A stretch of 64,000 bases of DNA from Actinomadura rupiterrae (GTDB lineage Bacteria > Actinomycetota > Actinomycetes > Streptosporangiales > Streptosporangiaceae): assembly GCF_024172125.1 (NCBI RefSeq), contig NZ_JAMZEA010000001.1, forward strand, positions 434,001 to 498,000, given 5' to 3'. The notes under the pieces are model-generated. The model saw only the letters and a list, made by a program, of their open reading frames with translations, was not told where the DNA came from and searched no databases. Position numbers and translations under genes: made by a program. Positions 1-8,609 of this stretch are shown here, piece after piece (within the stretch, counting starts at the first letter, position 1; each line of letters opens with the position of its first letter).

Positions 1-2
1 CC

Positions 3-2156
3 GTGCGCGTCCGGCGGCACTCGCAGATCCCGGACTGGGAGATGGCCAAGCTGATCCGCAGCGCGGACGCCTGGCGCGGCGAGGCCACCGAGCGCGGCTT
101 CTCGATGGCGCTCGGCCGGCTCGGCGACCCGACCGACGGGCGCTGCGTCATGGTCGAGGCGTTCGACTCCCGCGGCGAGCTGCGCGGGCTGCTCTCGTTC
201 GTCCCGTGGGGGCGGACCGGGCTGTCGCTCGACCTGATGCGCCGCGACCGCGCCGCCGAGAACGGCCTGAACGAGTACATGGTCGCCAAGCTGGCCGAGC
301 GGGCGGCGGCGGTCGGCGCGCAGGAGCTCTCGCTGAACTTCGCGATGCTGCGGTCGGCGTTCGAGCGCGGCTCGCAGATCGGCGCCGGGCCGATCGCGCG
401 GGTCTACTACAAGCTGCTGTCGTTCGCGTCCCGGTTCTGGCAGCTGGAGTCGCTGTACCTGTCGAACTCCAAGTACCTGCCGAACTGGCGGCCGCGGTTC
501 ATCTGCTACCGGCAGTCCCGCGACCTGGTCCGGCTCGGCCTGGCGTACGCGCGCGCCGAGGGGTTCGTCCCGTCGCTGAACCGGATCAAGCTGGAGCGCG
601 CCGCCAACCGCGTCCCGACGCCGGAGCTGGTCGCCAAGATCGCCGAGATCGAGGAGGCCGCGGACGCCGCCCGCGCCCCGCAGCGCCGCCTGTCGGAGCA
701 GGAGCGGGTGCGGCACGCCAAGCTCGCGCAGATCCGCGAGGCCGGGATGGAGCCCTACCCGCTCGGCTTCGAGCGGACCGACTACGTCGCCGACGTCCTC
801 GCCGCGCATCCGGGGCTGTCTCCGGACACGCGGACGGGCGCTTCGGTCGCGGTCGCCGGACGGGTCGTCCTCGCCCGCGAGCACGGGCGGCTGGTGTTCG
901 TCCAGCTGCGGGACGAGACGGGCGACATCCAGGTCATGCTCACCGCGGACGAGCTGGGCGACGAGTCGCTCGCGCTGTGGAAGCGGCTGATCGACCTCGG
1001 CGACCAGGTCGGCGTGACCGGAGAGGTCGTGACGTCCCGGCGGGGCGAGCTGTCGGTGCTCGCGTCGCAGTGGAAGCTGACCGCCAAGTGCCTGCGGCCC
1101 CTGCCGAACAAGCGGTCGGGCCTCGCCGACCCGGAGGCCCGCGTCCGGCAGCGGTACGTCGACTTCATCGTCAACGACGAGTCGCGGAAGATGCTGCGGA
1201 TGCGCGGCGACGCCGTGGCGGCCGTCCGGGACACGCTCCGCGAGGGCGGCTACCTGGAGGTCGAGACGCCGATGCTCCAGCCGATCCACGGCGGCGCGAC
1301 GGCCCGGCCGTTCACGACGCGGATCAACGCCTACAACATGCAGCTCTACTTGCGGATCGCGCCCGAGCTGTACCTGAAGCGGCTGCTGGTCGGCGGTGTC
1401 GGCAAGGTCTTCGAGCTGAACCGCAACTTCCGGAACGAGGGCGTGGACGCGACCCACAACCCCGAGTTCACGATGCTGGAGGCGTACGAGCCGTACGGGA
1501 ACTACGACACGATGGCCGTGCTGACGCGCGATCTCGTCGTGAACGCGGCGCTCTCCGCGACCGGCGGGACCGTCGTCGTCCGGGACGGCGTGGAGTACGA
1601 CCTCGGCGAGCCGTGGAAGGAGATCACCGTCTACGGCTCGGTGTCGGAGGCGCTCGGCGAGGAGGTCACCCCGGACACGCCGCTCCCGGCCGTCCGGGCC
1701 CTCGCGGACCGGATCGGCCTCAACTTCGCGCCCGAGTGGGGGCAGGGGCGGATCGTCCAGGAGCTGTTCGAGGAGCTGGTCGAGGGCGACCTGATGTTCC
1801 CGACCTTCGTCCGCGACTACCCCGCCGAGACCTCGCCGCTGACCCGCCCGCACCGCAAGGACCCGCGCCTCGCCGAGAAGTGGGACCTGATCGTGTTCGG
1901 GCTGGAGCTCGGCACCGCGTACTCGGAGCTGATCGACCCGATCCTGCAGCGCCGGCGGCTTACCGAGCAGTCCTTGCAGGCGGCCGGGGGCGACCCGGAG
2001 GCCATGGAGCTGGACGAGGACTTCCTGCGGGCGCTGGAGTACGCGATGCCTCCGGCGGGCGGGATGGGCATGGGGATCGACCGGCTGCTGATCACGCTGA
2101 CCGGGAGGTCGATCCGGGAGACCGTGCCGTTCCCGCTGGTCCGGCCCGGTTTGTAG
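3..2156 (+). CDS. lysX: Bifunctional lysylphosphatidylglycerol synthetase/lysyl-tRNA synthetase (5' end outside window)
   Basis: LysX makes Lys-tRNA and transfers the lysine to membrane phosphatidylglycerol, lowering surface charge and sensitivity to cationic peptides. The visible 717 residues start inside the DUF2156 lysyltransferase domain (about 1-190, ending with the YRQSRDLVRL region). They continue with an OB-fold anticodon-binding domain (about 270-370, VAVAGRVVLAREHGRLVFVQ) and a class II lysyl-tRNA synthetase core (about 385-715). Motif 2 is FRNEGVDATHNPEFTMLEAY and motif 3 is GMGMGIDRLLITLTGRSIRE. The mycobacterial protein is near 1170 residues, so roughly 450 N-terminal residues (membrane domain) lie upstream of base 1. 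The stop is followed by a small repeat of CGGTTTGT. The family call is very secure; the listed start is only where the frame enters the window. Confidence 0.95.
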   Translation: MRVRRHSQIPDWEMAKLIRSADAWRGEATERGFSMALGRLGDPTDGRCVMVEAFDSRGELRGLLSFVPWGRTGLSLDLMRRDRAAENGLNEYMVAKLAERAAAVGAQELSLNFAMLRSAFERGSQIGAGPIARVYYKLLSFASRFWQLESLYLSNSKYLPNWRPRFICYRQSRDLVRLGLAYARAEGFVPSLNRIKLERAANRVPTPELVAKIAEIEEAADAARAPQRRLSEQERVRHAKLAQIREAGMEPYPLGFERTDYVADVLAAHPGLSPDTRTGASVAVAGRVVLAREHGRLVFVQLRDETGDIQVMLTADELGDESLALWKRLIDLGDQVGVTGEVVTSRRGELSVLASQWKLTAKCLRPLPNKRSGLADPEARVRQRYVDFIVNDESRKMLRMRGDAVAAVRDTLREGGYLEVETPMLQPIHGGATARPFTTRINAYNMQLYLRIAPELYLKRLLVGGVGKVFELNRNFRNEGVDATHNPEFTMLEAYEPYGNYDTMAVLTRDLVVNAALSATGGTVVVRDGVEYDLGEPWKEITVYGSVSEALGEEVTPDTPLPAVRALADRIGLNFAPEWGQGRIVQELFEELVEGDLMFPTFVRDYPAETSPLTRPHRKDPRLAEKWDLIVFGLELGTAYSELIDPILQRRRLTEQSLQAAGGDPEAMELDEDFLRALEYAMPPAGGMGMGIDRLLITLTGRSIRETVPFPLVRPGL

Positions 2157-2214
2157 TCGGTTTGTTTTCGGGGGCCTCGGTGCTGTGCTTCGGCGCCGGG
2201 GCCTCCTGGCGTTC

Positions 2215-2895
2215 TCAGAGGAAGGCGCGGGGGTCCGGCTCCAGGCCGTTGTCGGCGAGCCATTGGCGGGCGCGTCCGCGCTGGCGTTCCTCGTGGAAGA
2301 GCTGCCAGGCGAACTCCAGCTCGGTGCCTGCCAGCGCGTCTTCGTAGGCGCGGACGTCCTGCATGGGGGCGGGGGTGTCCGGACGGGCCTCGGCGAAGTC
2401 GTGCATGTCGTCATAGGCGGGGGCCGGGTCGCGGTAGACGACCTTGAGGTCGTCGGCTGCTTCTTGGGTTTCGTTTGGCTCGTGGAGGTCTTCGGCCTCG
2501 TGGAGGTCTTCTTCGGCGAGGAGGTCGCCGGTGCGGAGGTCGAGGATCGTGATGGCGTCCCCCTCCTCCATCGCGTAGGCGAGGGCGCCGAGATCGACCG
2601 GGACCGGTCGCGCGTCGCTTCCGGGGTCGTTCTCGTTCTCCAGTGCCCGGCGGAGCGTTCGGGCCAGGACGGCGTCACCGGGGGCCTCGCGGGCGTCCAG
2701 GGCGTCCAGGCACTTGCGGGCGAGGGGCTCGGCGTCGGCGCATCCCGCCTGGACGGCGCAGGCCAGCGCGTCGCCCGCGAACTGCAGGACGGGCGCCGCC
2801 GGACGGTTTCGGAGCACGTCAAAACCGGCGGCCCCGTCCCAGCGGAAGACCGCCGCGCGCAGCTCCGACAGCGCGTCCGCGTCCCAACTCGCCAC
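2215..2895 (-). CDS. UPF0158-like protein of unknown function
   Basis: A soluble acidic protein of 226 residues. The middle has an EEGDAITILDLRTGDLLAEE segment and the C-terminus has FAWQLFHEERQRGRARQWL. Both resemble the UPF0158 family, in which a conserved aromatic/Arg helix ends in a WL-x-x-x-G-x-x-P motif (here WLADNGLEPDPRAF). No catalytic residues are recognisable. The start is GTG at 2895 and the gene converges on lysX with about 58 bp between the stops. A short direct repeat, EEDLHEAEDLHE, lies near residues 130-141. Family assignment is moderate and function unknown. Confidence 0.6.
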   Translation of the reverse strand: MASWDADALSELRAAVFRWDGAAGFDVLRNRPAAPVLQFAGDALACAVQAGCADAEPLARKCLDALDAREAPGDAVLARTLRRALENENDPGSDARPVPVDLGALAYAMEEGDAITILDLRTGDLLAEEDLHEAEDLHEPNETQEAADDLKVVYRDPAPAYDDMHDFAEARPDTPAPMQDVRAYEDALAGTELEFAWQLFHEERQRGRARQWLADNGLEPDPRAFL

Positions 2896-3012
2896 AGACC
2901 CCAGCCCCGTCCTCCAGCGGAATGCGGTCGTGGGGCACGTTACGGCACACCTCCGACGATCCGCTCCGAGTTGCGCCCGTACGGCACGTGACCTGCGCCT
3001 CCCCGGGCGGCG

Positions 3013-3579
3013 TCACCAGACGTGGGGGACGAGGCGGGCGCGGGTCCTGGCGAACTCGCGGTAGGCGTCGCCCAGCTCGTCGGAGAGGACGCGCTCCTCC
3101 ACCCGGATCCGGACGGCCAGCGCGATCGCCGTGCCCGCCAGGAAGACCGCCATGGCCGCCGCGTTGCCGAAGCTCAGCCCGGCCCCGATGAAGATCACCA
3201 TCAGCCCGGTGTAGGACGGGTGCCGGAGGGCGCGGTACGGGCCGTCCGAGATGACCTGGTGCCCCTCCTGGACGTGCACGCTGCTGCGGAAGAACTTCCC
3301 CAGCGTGAAGATCGCCCAGAACCGGAAGGCGAGCCCGGCGAGCACGATCGCCGCGGCGGTGAGGAACAGCGGCGTCCCGTTGTGCCAGTCCAGGGCCGGG
3401 AGCGCCTTGCCGACGCGTCCGCCGAGGAGCGCGCCGCCCCCGCCCAGCACGACGAAGATCACCAGCGTCCGGTGCTCGCTCGTCCGGATCCGGCCGGCCA
3501 TCTTCGCCTGCCTGACCCGGACACCTATCTCACCCGCCAGCCACAGGATCATGGCCGCGTTGAATATCCAGACACCCAT
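3013..3579 (-). CDS. Isoprenylcysteine carboxyl methyltransferase-like membrane protein
   Basis: About 188 residues with four to five hydrophobic segments and the C-terminal signature of the ICMT/PEMT-like membrane methyltransferases: GPYRALRHPSYTGLMVIFIG, followed by RIRVEERVLSDELGDAYREF. The RHPxY motif and the later E-x-x-L-x-x-x-F are the SAM/substrate-binding features of the family. In bacteria the acceptor is usually unknown (lipid or small molecule). I chose the ATG at 3579, which has GGAGG just upstream and a hydrophobic N-terminus. The frame stays open upstream but that extension (MDPRSSTRPP...) is Pro/Arg-rich and looks non-coding. Monocistronic as far as can be seen. Confidence 0.8.
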   Translation of the reverse strand: MGVWIFNAAMILWLAGEIGVRVRQAKMAGRIRTSEHRTLVIFVVLGGGGALLGGRVGKALPALDWHNGTPLFLTAAAIVLAGLAFRFWAIFTLGKFFRSSVHVQEGHQVISDGPYRALRHPSYTGLMVIFIGAGLSFGNAAAMAVFLAGTAIALAVRIRVEERVLSDELGDAYREFARTRARLVPHVW

Positions 3580-3681
3580 GTCCTCCACCGCCTTTCTCCG
3601 CTCACTACGGAGCGTAGGCAGGCGGTGTTCAGCGGGCATCGGAGGCCGGGTGGAGCTTCGCGGGTCCACCCGGGGGCCGAC

Positions 3682-3984
3682 TCACTCGTCCTCCTGCTGC
3701 CGGGCCATGACGATCGCGATCACGTAGGGCGCGAGGAGCCGCGCGACGGCCTCGGCGGCGCGGTCGGCCTCGCGGCAGGGCGCCAGCCAGATCCCCGTCC
3801 CGGAGCGGAACCACCCGCCGTCGATCACCACGCTGTCCCCGATGCAGGTGCTCACCGGCGACAGCACGCGGACCAGCGGCCGCTCGTCCTCGTACCGGCG
3901 CACGACGTGCCAGCCGAGGACGAGCAGGCGGCGGCACAACCGCTCCATCCACCGCCGCTCGCGCCGCGTGGCGCTGCTTCTCAT
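3682..3984 (-). CDS. Small hypothetical protein
   Basis: A 100-residue basic-to-neutral protein beginning MRSSATRRERRWMERLCRRL and containing a central IGDSVVIDGGWFRSGTGIWL segment. I do not recognise the family. Support for coding is the GC-biased third position, the Trp/Cys content and the absence of a better frame on either strand. It lies 102 bp upstream of the ICMT-like gene on the same strand, so the two could be co-transcribed. The 190 bp between it and the next gene (3985-4174) show nothing I can call. Confidence 0.5.
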   Translation of the reverse strand: MRSSATRRERRWMERLCRRLLVLGWHVVRRYEDERPLVRVLSPVSTCIGDSVVIDGGWFRSGTGIWLAPCREADRAAEAVARLLAPYVIAIVMARQQEDE

Positions 3985-4174
3985 GACCGCCTCCGCAGCG
4001 GGACCCGGGACGGCACCCGACAGCCCGGTGTCCGTTCGGACAAGAGTGTGGCGGACCGGCTACCCGGAGCGCGCCCCGATGGCCAACCTCAGCCCGAAAC
4101 CTCGCGCCGCCAAGCCCCCGAACTCCCGCATTCCCCGTCCAATCAGCCGCCCACCGCCCGCCTGCGGTCGGCGG

Positions 4175-5449
4175 TCAGCCGCTCGCGACCTCGGCCTCGC
4201 GGCGTTCCGGGGCGGGGGCGGCGGGCGGCTCGGTCCGGTCGTCCATGGGGATGCGCCAGGGCAGGAGGACGACGGTCGCGAGCAGGAGCACGCCCGCCGT
4301 GAGGACGGCCGTCCGCGCGTCGGTCGCGGCGGCCAGGGCGGCCCAGACGAGCGTGCAGGAGGCGATGCCGATCTGGGAGCCGATCTTCCACGCGGTGAGG
4401 ACGCGCGCCGTCGTGCGCTCCCCGGCGAGCTGGAGGCGGCGCGTCGCGAACGCCGGGGTGAAGACGGCGGATCCGGCGATCAGGGCGAGCTGCGACACCA
4501 TCACGATGAGCAGCCCGGGCAGCCCCGGCCGGACGAACGCCAGCCCCAGCACTCCCGGAAGCCGCGCGGCACCCGAGACCAGCAGGACGCGCCGGAGCCC
4601 GAACCGCGCCACGAGCGGCCGGGAGATCCGTCCGCCGAGCACTCCCCCGAGGCACGGAACGCCGATGCTCAGGCCGTACTCCAGGGGCGAGAAGCCCAGG
4701 TCGTGGATCATGCGGTAGGTCATCAGCGGCGCCACGGCCATGATCAGCCCGCCGACCGAGACGGACGTGGCGAACAGCCTGCGCAGTTCCCGGCTGGCGG
4801 CGATCACCCGCCACCCCTCGGCGATCTCGGCCCATCGCGTCGCCTCCGCGCGCCGCTCGGGCGGGGCGGGCTCCGGGGCCTTGATCCGCCCGATGGCGAG
4901 GGCCGAGCCGAGGAAGCTGAGCGCGTTCAGCACAACCGTGACGGCAGGACCGAAAACCCCGATCAGCGCGCCGCCCGCGGGCGGCCCGACCGCCGTCGAC
5001 AGCCACGACACCGACTCGAAGCTGCCGTTCGCGTCCCCGAGCCGTTCACCCGGCACCAGGGCCTTGAGGTGCGCCCCGGAGGCCCCGGCGAACACGATGT
5101 CCGAGACGGCCACGACCATCGCCACGACCAGCAGCTGGACGTAGGTCAGCGCCCCCGCGAGGTACGCCGCGGGGACCGTCATCAGCACCCCGAACCGCAC
5201 CAGGTCGGCCCGGACCATCAGGCGGCGCTTGGCGCGGAACTCCACCCAGGGCCCGAGCGGCACCGCGACCAGCGCGGCGGCCGCCCCACCGGCCACCGCG
5301 ATCAACGACACCTCGGCGGCGCTCACGTGCAGGGCCAGCACCGCTATCAGCGGGAACGCGTCCAGAGCCAGCCAGGTCCCCAGCGAACTGACCGCGAAGG
5401 CCCGCCACAGCCACGCGAAATCCCGCCCCAACATCACCCGAAGTCGCAC
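4175..5449 (-). CDS. MFS transporter (EntS/MFS_3-like drug or siderophore exporter)
   Basis: 424 residues with about twelve hydrophobic segments. The N-terminal FAWLWRAFAVSSLGTWLALD and the loop WVEFRAKRRLMVRADLVRFG are typical of the MFS_3/EntS branch, which usually exports small molecules. The cytoplasmic central loop (KAPEPAPPERRAEATRWAEI, around residue 195) separates two six-helix halves. The C-terminal tail is Pro/Glu-rich. It sits 90 bp downstream of the FAD monooxygenase on the same strand, so a shared mRNA is possible and the exporter could handle a product of that enzyme. Substrate unknown. Confidence 0.85.
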   Translation of the reverse strand: MRLRVMLGRDFAWLWRAFAVSSLGTWLALDAFPLIAVLALHVSAAEVSLIAVAGGAAAALVAVPLGPWVEFRAKRRLMVRADLVRFGVLMTVPAAYLAGALTYVQLLVVAMVVAVSDIVFAGASGAHLKALVPGERLGDANGSFESVSWLSTAVGPPAGGALIGVFGPAVTVVLNALSFLGSALAIGRIKAPEPAPPERRAEATRWAEIAEGWRVIAASRELRRLFATSVSVGGLIMAVAPLMTYRMIHDLGFSPLEYGLSIGVPCLGGVLGGRISRPLVARFGLRRVLLVSGAARLPGVLGLAFVRPGLPGLLIVMVSQLALIAGSAVFTPAFATRRLQLAGERTTARVLTAWKIGSQIGIASCTLVWAALAAATDARTAVLTAGVLLLATVVLLPWRIPMDDRTEPPAAPAPERREAEVASG

Positions 5450-5538
5450 GCCCGAAATCCAACACCCGCGCCCCCGGGACTCTCAAACAACTCCGCCACC
5501 CGGTGCACAACCACAGGTTGTCCATGCAGCGCCCGGGG

Positions 5539-6777
5539 TCAGGCGGGGGCGGGCCAGTTGATCTGGAACTTGTGGACGGGCGCGAACATCTGCTCCGGAG
5601 TGGGGAAGGCGGGCTTGTCGCCCGCCTTGCCGGCCTTGGCCTTGTTCTTCGCCTGCGCGTCGCCGGTGATCGCCTGGACGCGGGGCCGGCGCAGGGCCTC
5701 GTAGGCGGCGAAGGCCTCGGCGGCGGTCGGCCGGTCGCGGAGGCACCGGGCCAGCTCGATGGCGCTCTCGGCGGCCAGGGACGCGCCCTGCCCGGAGCTG
5801 GACGACGGCGCGTGCACGGCGTCCCCGAGTAGGACGATCCGGTCGGTGTGCCACTTCGGGACGTCCGGCATGTACTCCATCGGGCCGACGACCATGAGGT
5901 CCTCGGGGGCGGTGCGTCCGATCAGGGTCTCGCCGGGGGCGTGGCCGGTGTAAAGGTCGCGCAGGCGCGCGAGCCAGGTCTCGTTCGGAACCGCGCGGAC
6001 CTCGGCGGACGTGAGCGGCTCCTCGCTCGGCAGGCTCCCGAACCACACGATTCGGCCGTCCGGAAGCCCCCAGAAGCCGAGGAACGTGCGGCCGAACGCG
6101 AAGTGCATCATGCCCGGCTTGACCTCGACGCCCTCGGTCGAGGTGATGCCGCCGAAGCTCAGGACGCCGCCGTAGCCGGGGGCCGGGGCGTCCGGGTCGA
6201 TCAGGGTGCGGACGGTCGAGCGGATGCCGTCGGCGCCGATCAGGATGTCGGCGGAGGCGGTGGTGCCGTCGGCGAAGTGGGCGGTCACGCCTTCGTCGGT
6301 CTCGACGGCGTCCACCAGCTGCTTGCCATAGCGGATGGTGATGCCGTTCGCCACGGCGTGGTCGGCGAGGACGCGGAACAGGTCGGCGCGGCGCAGCGCG
6401 AGGGTTTCGGGCAGGCCCGGAAAGCCGTTGAAGTCGGCGAGGGTGCGTCCGGTGCCGTCCTGCATGACCACGCCGGGGACGGGCTGGCCGACCGCGCGGA
6501 CCGCCTCGTCCGCGCCGACGATGGCGAGGGCGGCGAGGCCGTTGGGGGCGATGCTCAGCATCGCGCCGACACCGTCGGCGGCCTCGGGACGCGCCTCGTA
6601 GACGGTCGCCTCGATGCCCGCCTTGGCGAGCGCGAGCGCGGTGACGGGCCCGGCGATGCCGCCGCCGATCACGAGCGCGGTGCGGACTTCGCCGCCGTTA
6701 CGGACTTCGGCGCTGTTGCGCTCTTCGGTGCTGGTGCGGACTTCGTTGGCGTTGCGGACTTCGTTGGTGTTCGTCAT
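5539..6777 (-). CDS. FAD-dependent aromatic-type monooxygenase
   Basis: A class A flavoprotein monooxygenase/hydroxylase. The Rossmann FAD motif GGGIAGPVTALALAKAG starts near residue 37, the DG motif is ILIGADGIRSTVRTL (about 178-192), and the second FAD motif is VLLGDAVHAPSSSSGQGASL (about 318-337). These enzymes use NAD(P)H and O2 to hydroxylate aromatic or polyketide substrates; the substrate here is not known. The first 32 residues are an extra segment made of five copies of a six-residue repeat ending in EVR/EER, which ordinary family members lack. The gene is divergent from padR and shares an operator region with it, so it is the likely PadR target and may be induced by its substrate. 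Confidence 0.9.
   Translation of the reverse strand: MTNTNEVRNANEVRTSTEERNSAEVRNGGEVRTALVIGGGIAGPVTALALAKAGIEATVYEARPEAADGVGAMLSIAPNGLAALAIVGADEAVRAVGQPVPGVVMQDGTGRTLADFNGFPGLPETLALRRADLFRVLADHAVANGITIRYGKQLVDAVETDEGVTAHFADGTTASADILIGADGIRSTVRTLIDPDAPAPGYGGVLSFGGITSTEGVEVKPGMMHFAFGRTFLGFWGLPDGRIVWFGSLPSEEPLTSAEVRAVPNETWLARLRDLYTGHAPGETLIGRTAPEDLMVVGPMEYMPDVPKWHTDRIVLLGDAVHAPSSSSGQGASLAAESAIELARCLRDRPTAAEAFAAYEALRRPRVQAITGDAQAKNKAKAGKAGDKPAFPTPEQMFAPVHKFQINWPAPA
6682..6771 (-). repeat. Five in-frame 18-bp repeats in the monooxygenase N-terminus
   Basis: Residues 3-32 of the monooxygenase read NTNEVR, NANEVR, TSTEER, NSAEVR, NGGEVR. Each is encoded by 18 bp whose core on the + strand is a GGACTTCG-like block. 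The repeat is in frame and ends exactly where the FAD-binding strand begins. It probably arose by slippage and is likely variable between strains. Confidence 0.85.
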
Positions 6778-6783
6778 GGCTTG

Positions 6784-6833
6784 ATAGTCACACTGAAACT
6801 AGTTTTGTGTCAACTAGTTGCTTGTCCTAGAGT
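6784..6833. promoter_or_regulatory. Overlapping divergent promoters with two AACTAGTT operators
   Basis: Two perfect AACTAGTT palindromes lie at 6797-6804 and 6812-6819, 15 bp apart. For padR a -35 TTGTGT (6805-6810) and -10 TAGAGT (6828-6833) are separated by 17 bp. For the monooxygenase (minus strand) a consensus -35 TTGACA (complement of 6808-6813) and a -10 GACTAT (complement of 6784-6789) are separated by 18 bp. Both -10 boxes end 6 bp before the start codon, so both mRNAs would be leaderless. Both operators overlap both promoters, so one PadR binding event could repress both genes. Confidence 0.75.
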
Positions 6834-6839
6834 GGGGGC

Positions 6840-7412
6840 ATGGCCCTACGAAGCTCTCCGCTCGCACTGACCGTCCTGGCGTTGCTGCACTACAAGCCGC
6901 TGCACCCGTACGGGATGCAGCGGCTGATCAAGGAATGGGGCAAGGACCAGGTCGTCAACGTCGGCCAGCGGACGAGCCTCTACCGCACGATCGACCGGCT
7001 GACCGAGGCGGGACTCGTCCAGGTGCACGCGACCGAGCGCGACCAGGCCTACCCCGAGCGGACGGTCTACGAGATCACCGACGAGGGCCGCGCCACCGCG
7101 CGCGCCTGGCTGGACGAGATGCTCGCGACCCCGCGCAGGGACTTCCCGGAGTTCCCCGCCGCGCTCTCGCACCTGCTGATGATCTCGCCCGCGGAGGCGC
7201 TGTCCGCGCTGGAGCGGCGCGCCGAGCAGGTGGCGGCCATCCTCGCCGAGCAGGACGCGATCCTCGCCCTGAACGCGCGCGAGAACCTCGACCGCGTCGC
7301 CGGCCTGGAGACCGAGTACGCCCGGACGATGACCGCCGCCGAGCACACCTGGCTGCTCGCCCTCATCGACGACCTCCGCTCAGCCACCCTCACCTGGACC
7401 GGCGCGACCTGA
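6840..7412 (+). CDS. PadR-family transcriptional regulator
   Basis: 190 residues. The N-terminal winged helix-turn-helix is typical of PadR: SPLALTVLALLHYKPLHPYG followed by a recognition region SLYRTIDRLTEAGLVQV and the wing YPERTVYEITDEGRATARAW. The C-terminal half (about 95-190) is helical, as in Vir_act_alpha_C domains that form the dimer. PadR proteins normally repress a neighbouring gene and are released by a phenolic or hydrophobic ligand. The ATG at 6840 follows a -10 box at the leaderless distance. The 3' end overlaps the converging hydrolase gene by 33 bp. Confidence 0.92.
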   Translation: MALRSSPLALTVLALLHYKPLHPYGMQRLIKEWGKDQVVNVGQRTSLYRTIDRLTEAGLVQVHATERDQAYPERTVYEITDEGRATARAWLDEMLATPRRDFPEFPAALSHLLMISPAEALSALERRAEQVAAILAEQDAILALNARENLDRVAGLETEYARTMTAAEHTWLLALIDDLRSATLTWTGAT

Positions 7413-8606
7413 CCTTTGGTTGGCGTGGGTCCAGAACGCGGTCATGAGCGGCGTGGGGGCCGGGCTCTCCATCTCGACCTGCGTGAGCAGGACCGCGACG
7501 GTGCCCGTGGACGGGTCGATCTGGGCGGTCGTGCCGCTGCCGCCCGTCCACCAGTAGCGTCCGGGTTTGCGCCAGGGCTCGTCGGCGTCCACGTCCACGG
7601 CCGCGCCGAATCCCCAGCCCTGGCCGCCCAGGAACAGGCGGGCGGCGTCGCGCTGCTCGGGCGTGATGTGGTTGCTGGTCATCGCCTTGACGGACTCGCG
7701 CGACAGCAGGCGGCGGCCGTCCGGGGCCAGGCCGTCCACGAGCAGCATCCGGCCGAACGCGGTCCAGTCATCGGCCGTCGAGACGAGGCCGCCGCCCCCG
7801 GACGGGAAGGCCGGCGGCTCGCTCCAATGGCCGTCCGGCGCGTCGCGTAGCGCGAGAGCGCCGTCCGCCTGGCGCGTATAGCTCGGGACGAACCGGTGCA
7901 TCTTCTCCGGGGGCACCCAGAAGGCCGTGTCGGGCATCCCGAGCGGTTCGAAGATTCGGTCGGCCATGAACTCGTCCAGCGGACGGCCCGACAGGCGCGC
8001 GATGAGCACGCCCAGGATGTCGGAGCCGGTGTTGTAGAGCCATTCCGTGCCGGGATGGGCCAGCATCGGGATGGTCGCCAGGGTGGCGAGCCACTCGTCC
8101 GGGGGCGCGACGAGCGACGGCTCCAGCATGTGCCGCTGGCCCTTCTCCATGAGCAGACCGGCCGCCGGGAGCGAGAAATCCGACGGGAAGCCGTAGCCGG
8201 GCCGGAACGTGAGCAGGTCGTACAGCGTGATCGGACGCTCCGCCGGGACGACGTCGTCCACCGGGCTCTGCGGCGTCCGGACGACGACGGGCGCGGCCAG
8301 CTCGGGCAGCCACTCGCGGACGGCGTCGTCCAGTGCGACCTTCCCGTCCTCCACGAGGAGCATCGCGGCGGCGGCCGTGACCGGCTTGGTGATGGACGCG
8401 ATGCGGAAGATGCCGTCCCGCGCCATCGGGACACGGCCGTCTAGGTCAGCACTGCCCGCAGCCGCGAATTCGGCCTTCTCCCCTTGCGTCACCAGTGCCA
8501 CGGCACCAGGAACGGTGGAGTTATCCACAGCTTGGCCGAGCAGTTCCGCAAGCCCACTCACGGCGTCATCCTCGTTCACAGGAGGTGAGACCAGACCCGA
8601 CCGCAC
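7380..8606 (-). CDS. Serine hydrolase of the beta-lactamase/AmpC-esterase fold
   Basis: About 408 residues, without an evident signal peptide. The nucleophile motif SxxK is SITK within GIFRIASITKPVTAAAAM (about residue 70). The YxN-type motif is probably YNT in EWLYNTGSDILGVLI (near residue 190). Members of this class C-like family are esterases, peptidases or amidases more often than true beta-lactamases. GTG at 8606 begins 3 bp after the phzF stop codon; an internal GTG at 8579 is an alternative, and neither has a strong ribosome-binding site. Probably co-transcribed with phzF. Confidence 0.85.
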   Translation of the reverse strand: MRSGLVSPPVNEDDAVSGLAELLGQAVDNSTVPGAVALVTQGEKAEFAAAGSADLDGRVPMARDGIFRIASITKPVTAAAAMLLVEDGKVALDDAVREWLPELAAPVVVRTPQSPVDDVVPAERPITLYDLLTFRPGYGFPSDFSLPAAGLLMEKGQRHMLEPSLVAPPDEWLATLATIPMLAHPGTEWLYNTGSDILGVLIARLSGRPLDEFMADRIFEPLGMPDTAFWVPPEKMHRFVPSYTRQADGALALRDAPDGHWSEPPAFPSGGGGLVSTADDWTAFGRMLLVDGLAPDGRRLLSRESVKAMTSNHITPEQRDAARLFLGGQGWGFGAAVDVDADEPWRKPGRYWWTGGSGTTAQIDPSTGTVAVLLTQVEMESPAPTPLMTAFWTHANQRSGRAGPGEGG

Positions 8607-8609
8607 AAC

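Noticed and set aside
7380..8606. Beta-lactamase resistance gene
   Set aside because: No signal peptide and an esterase-type AmpC-like motif set; the family is mostly non-lactamase hydrolases.
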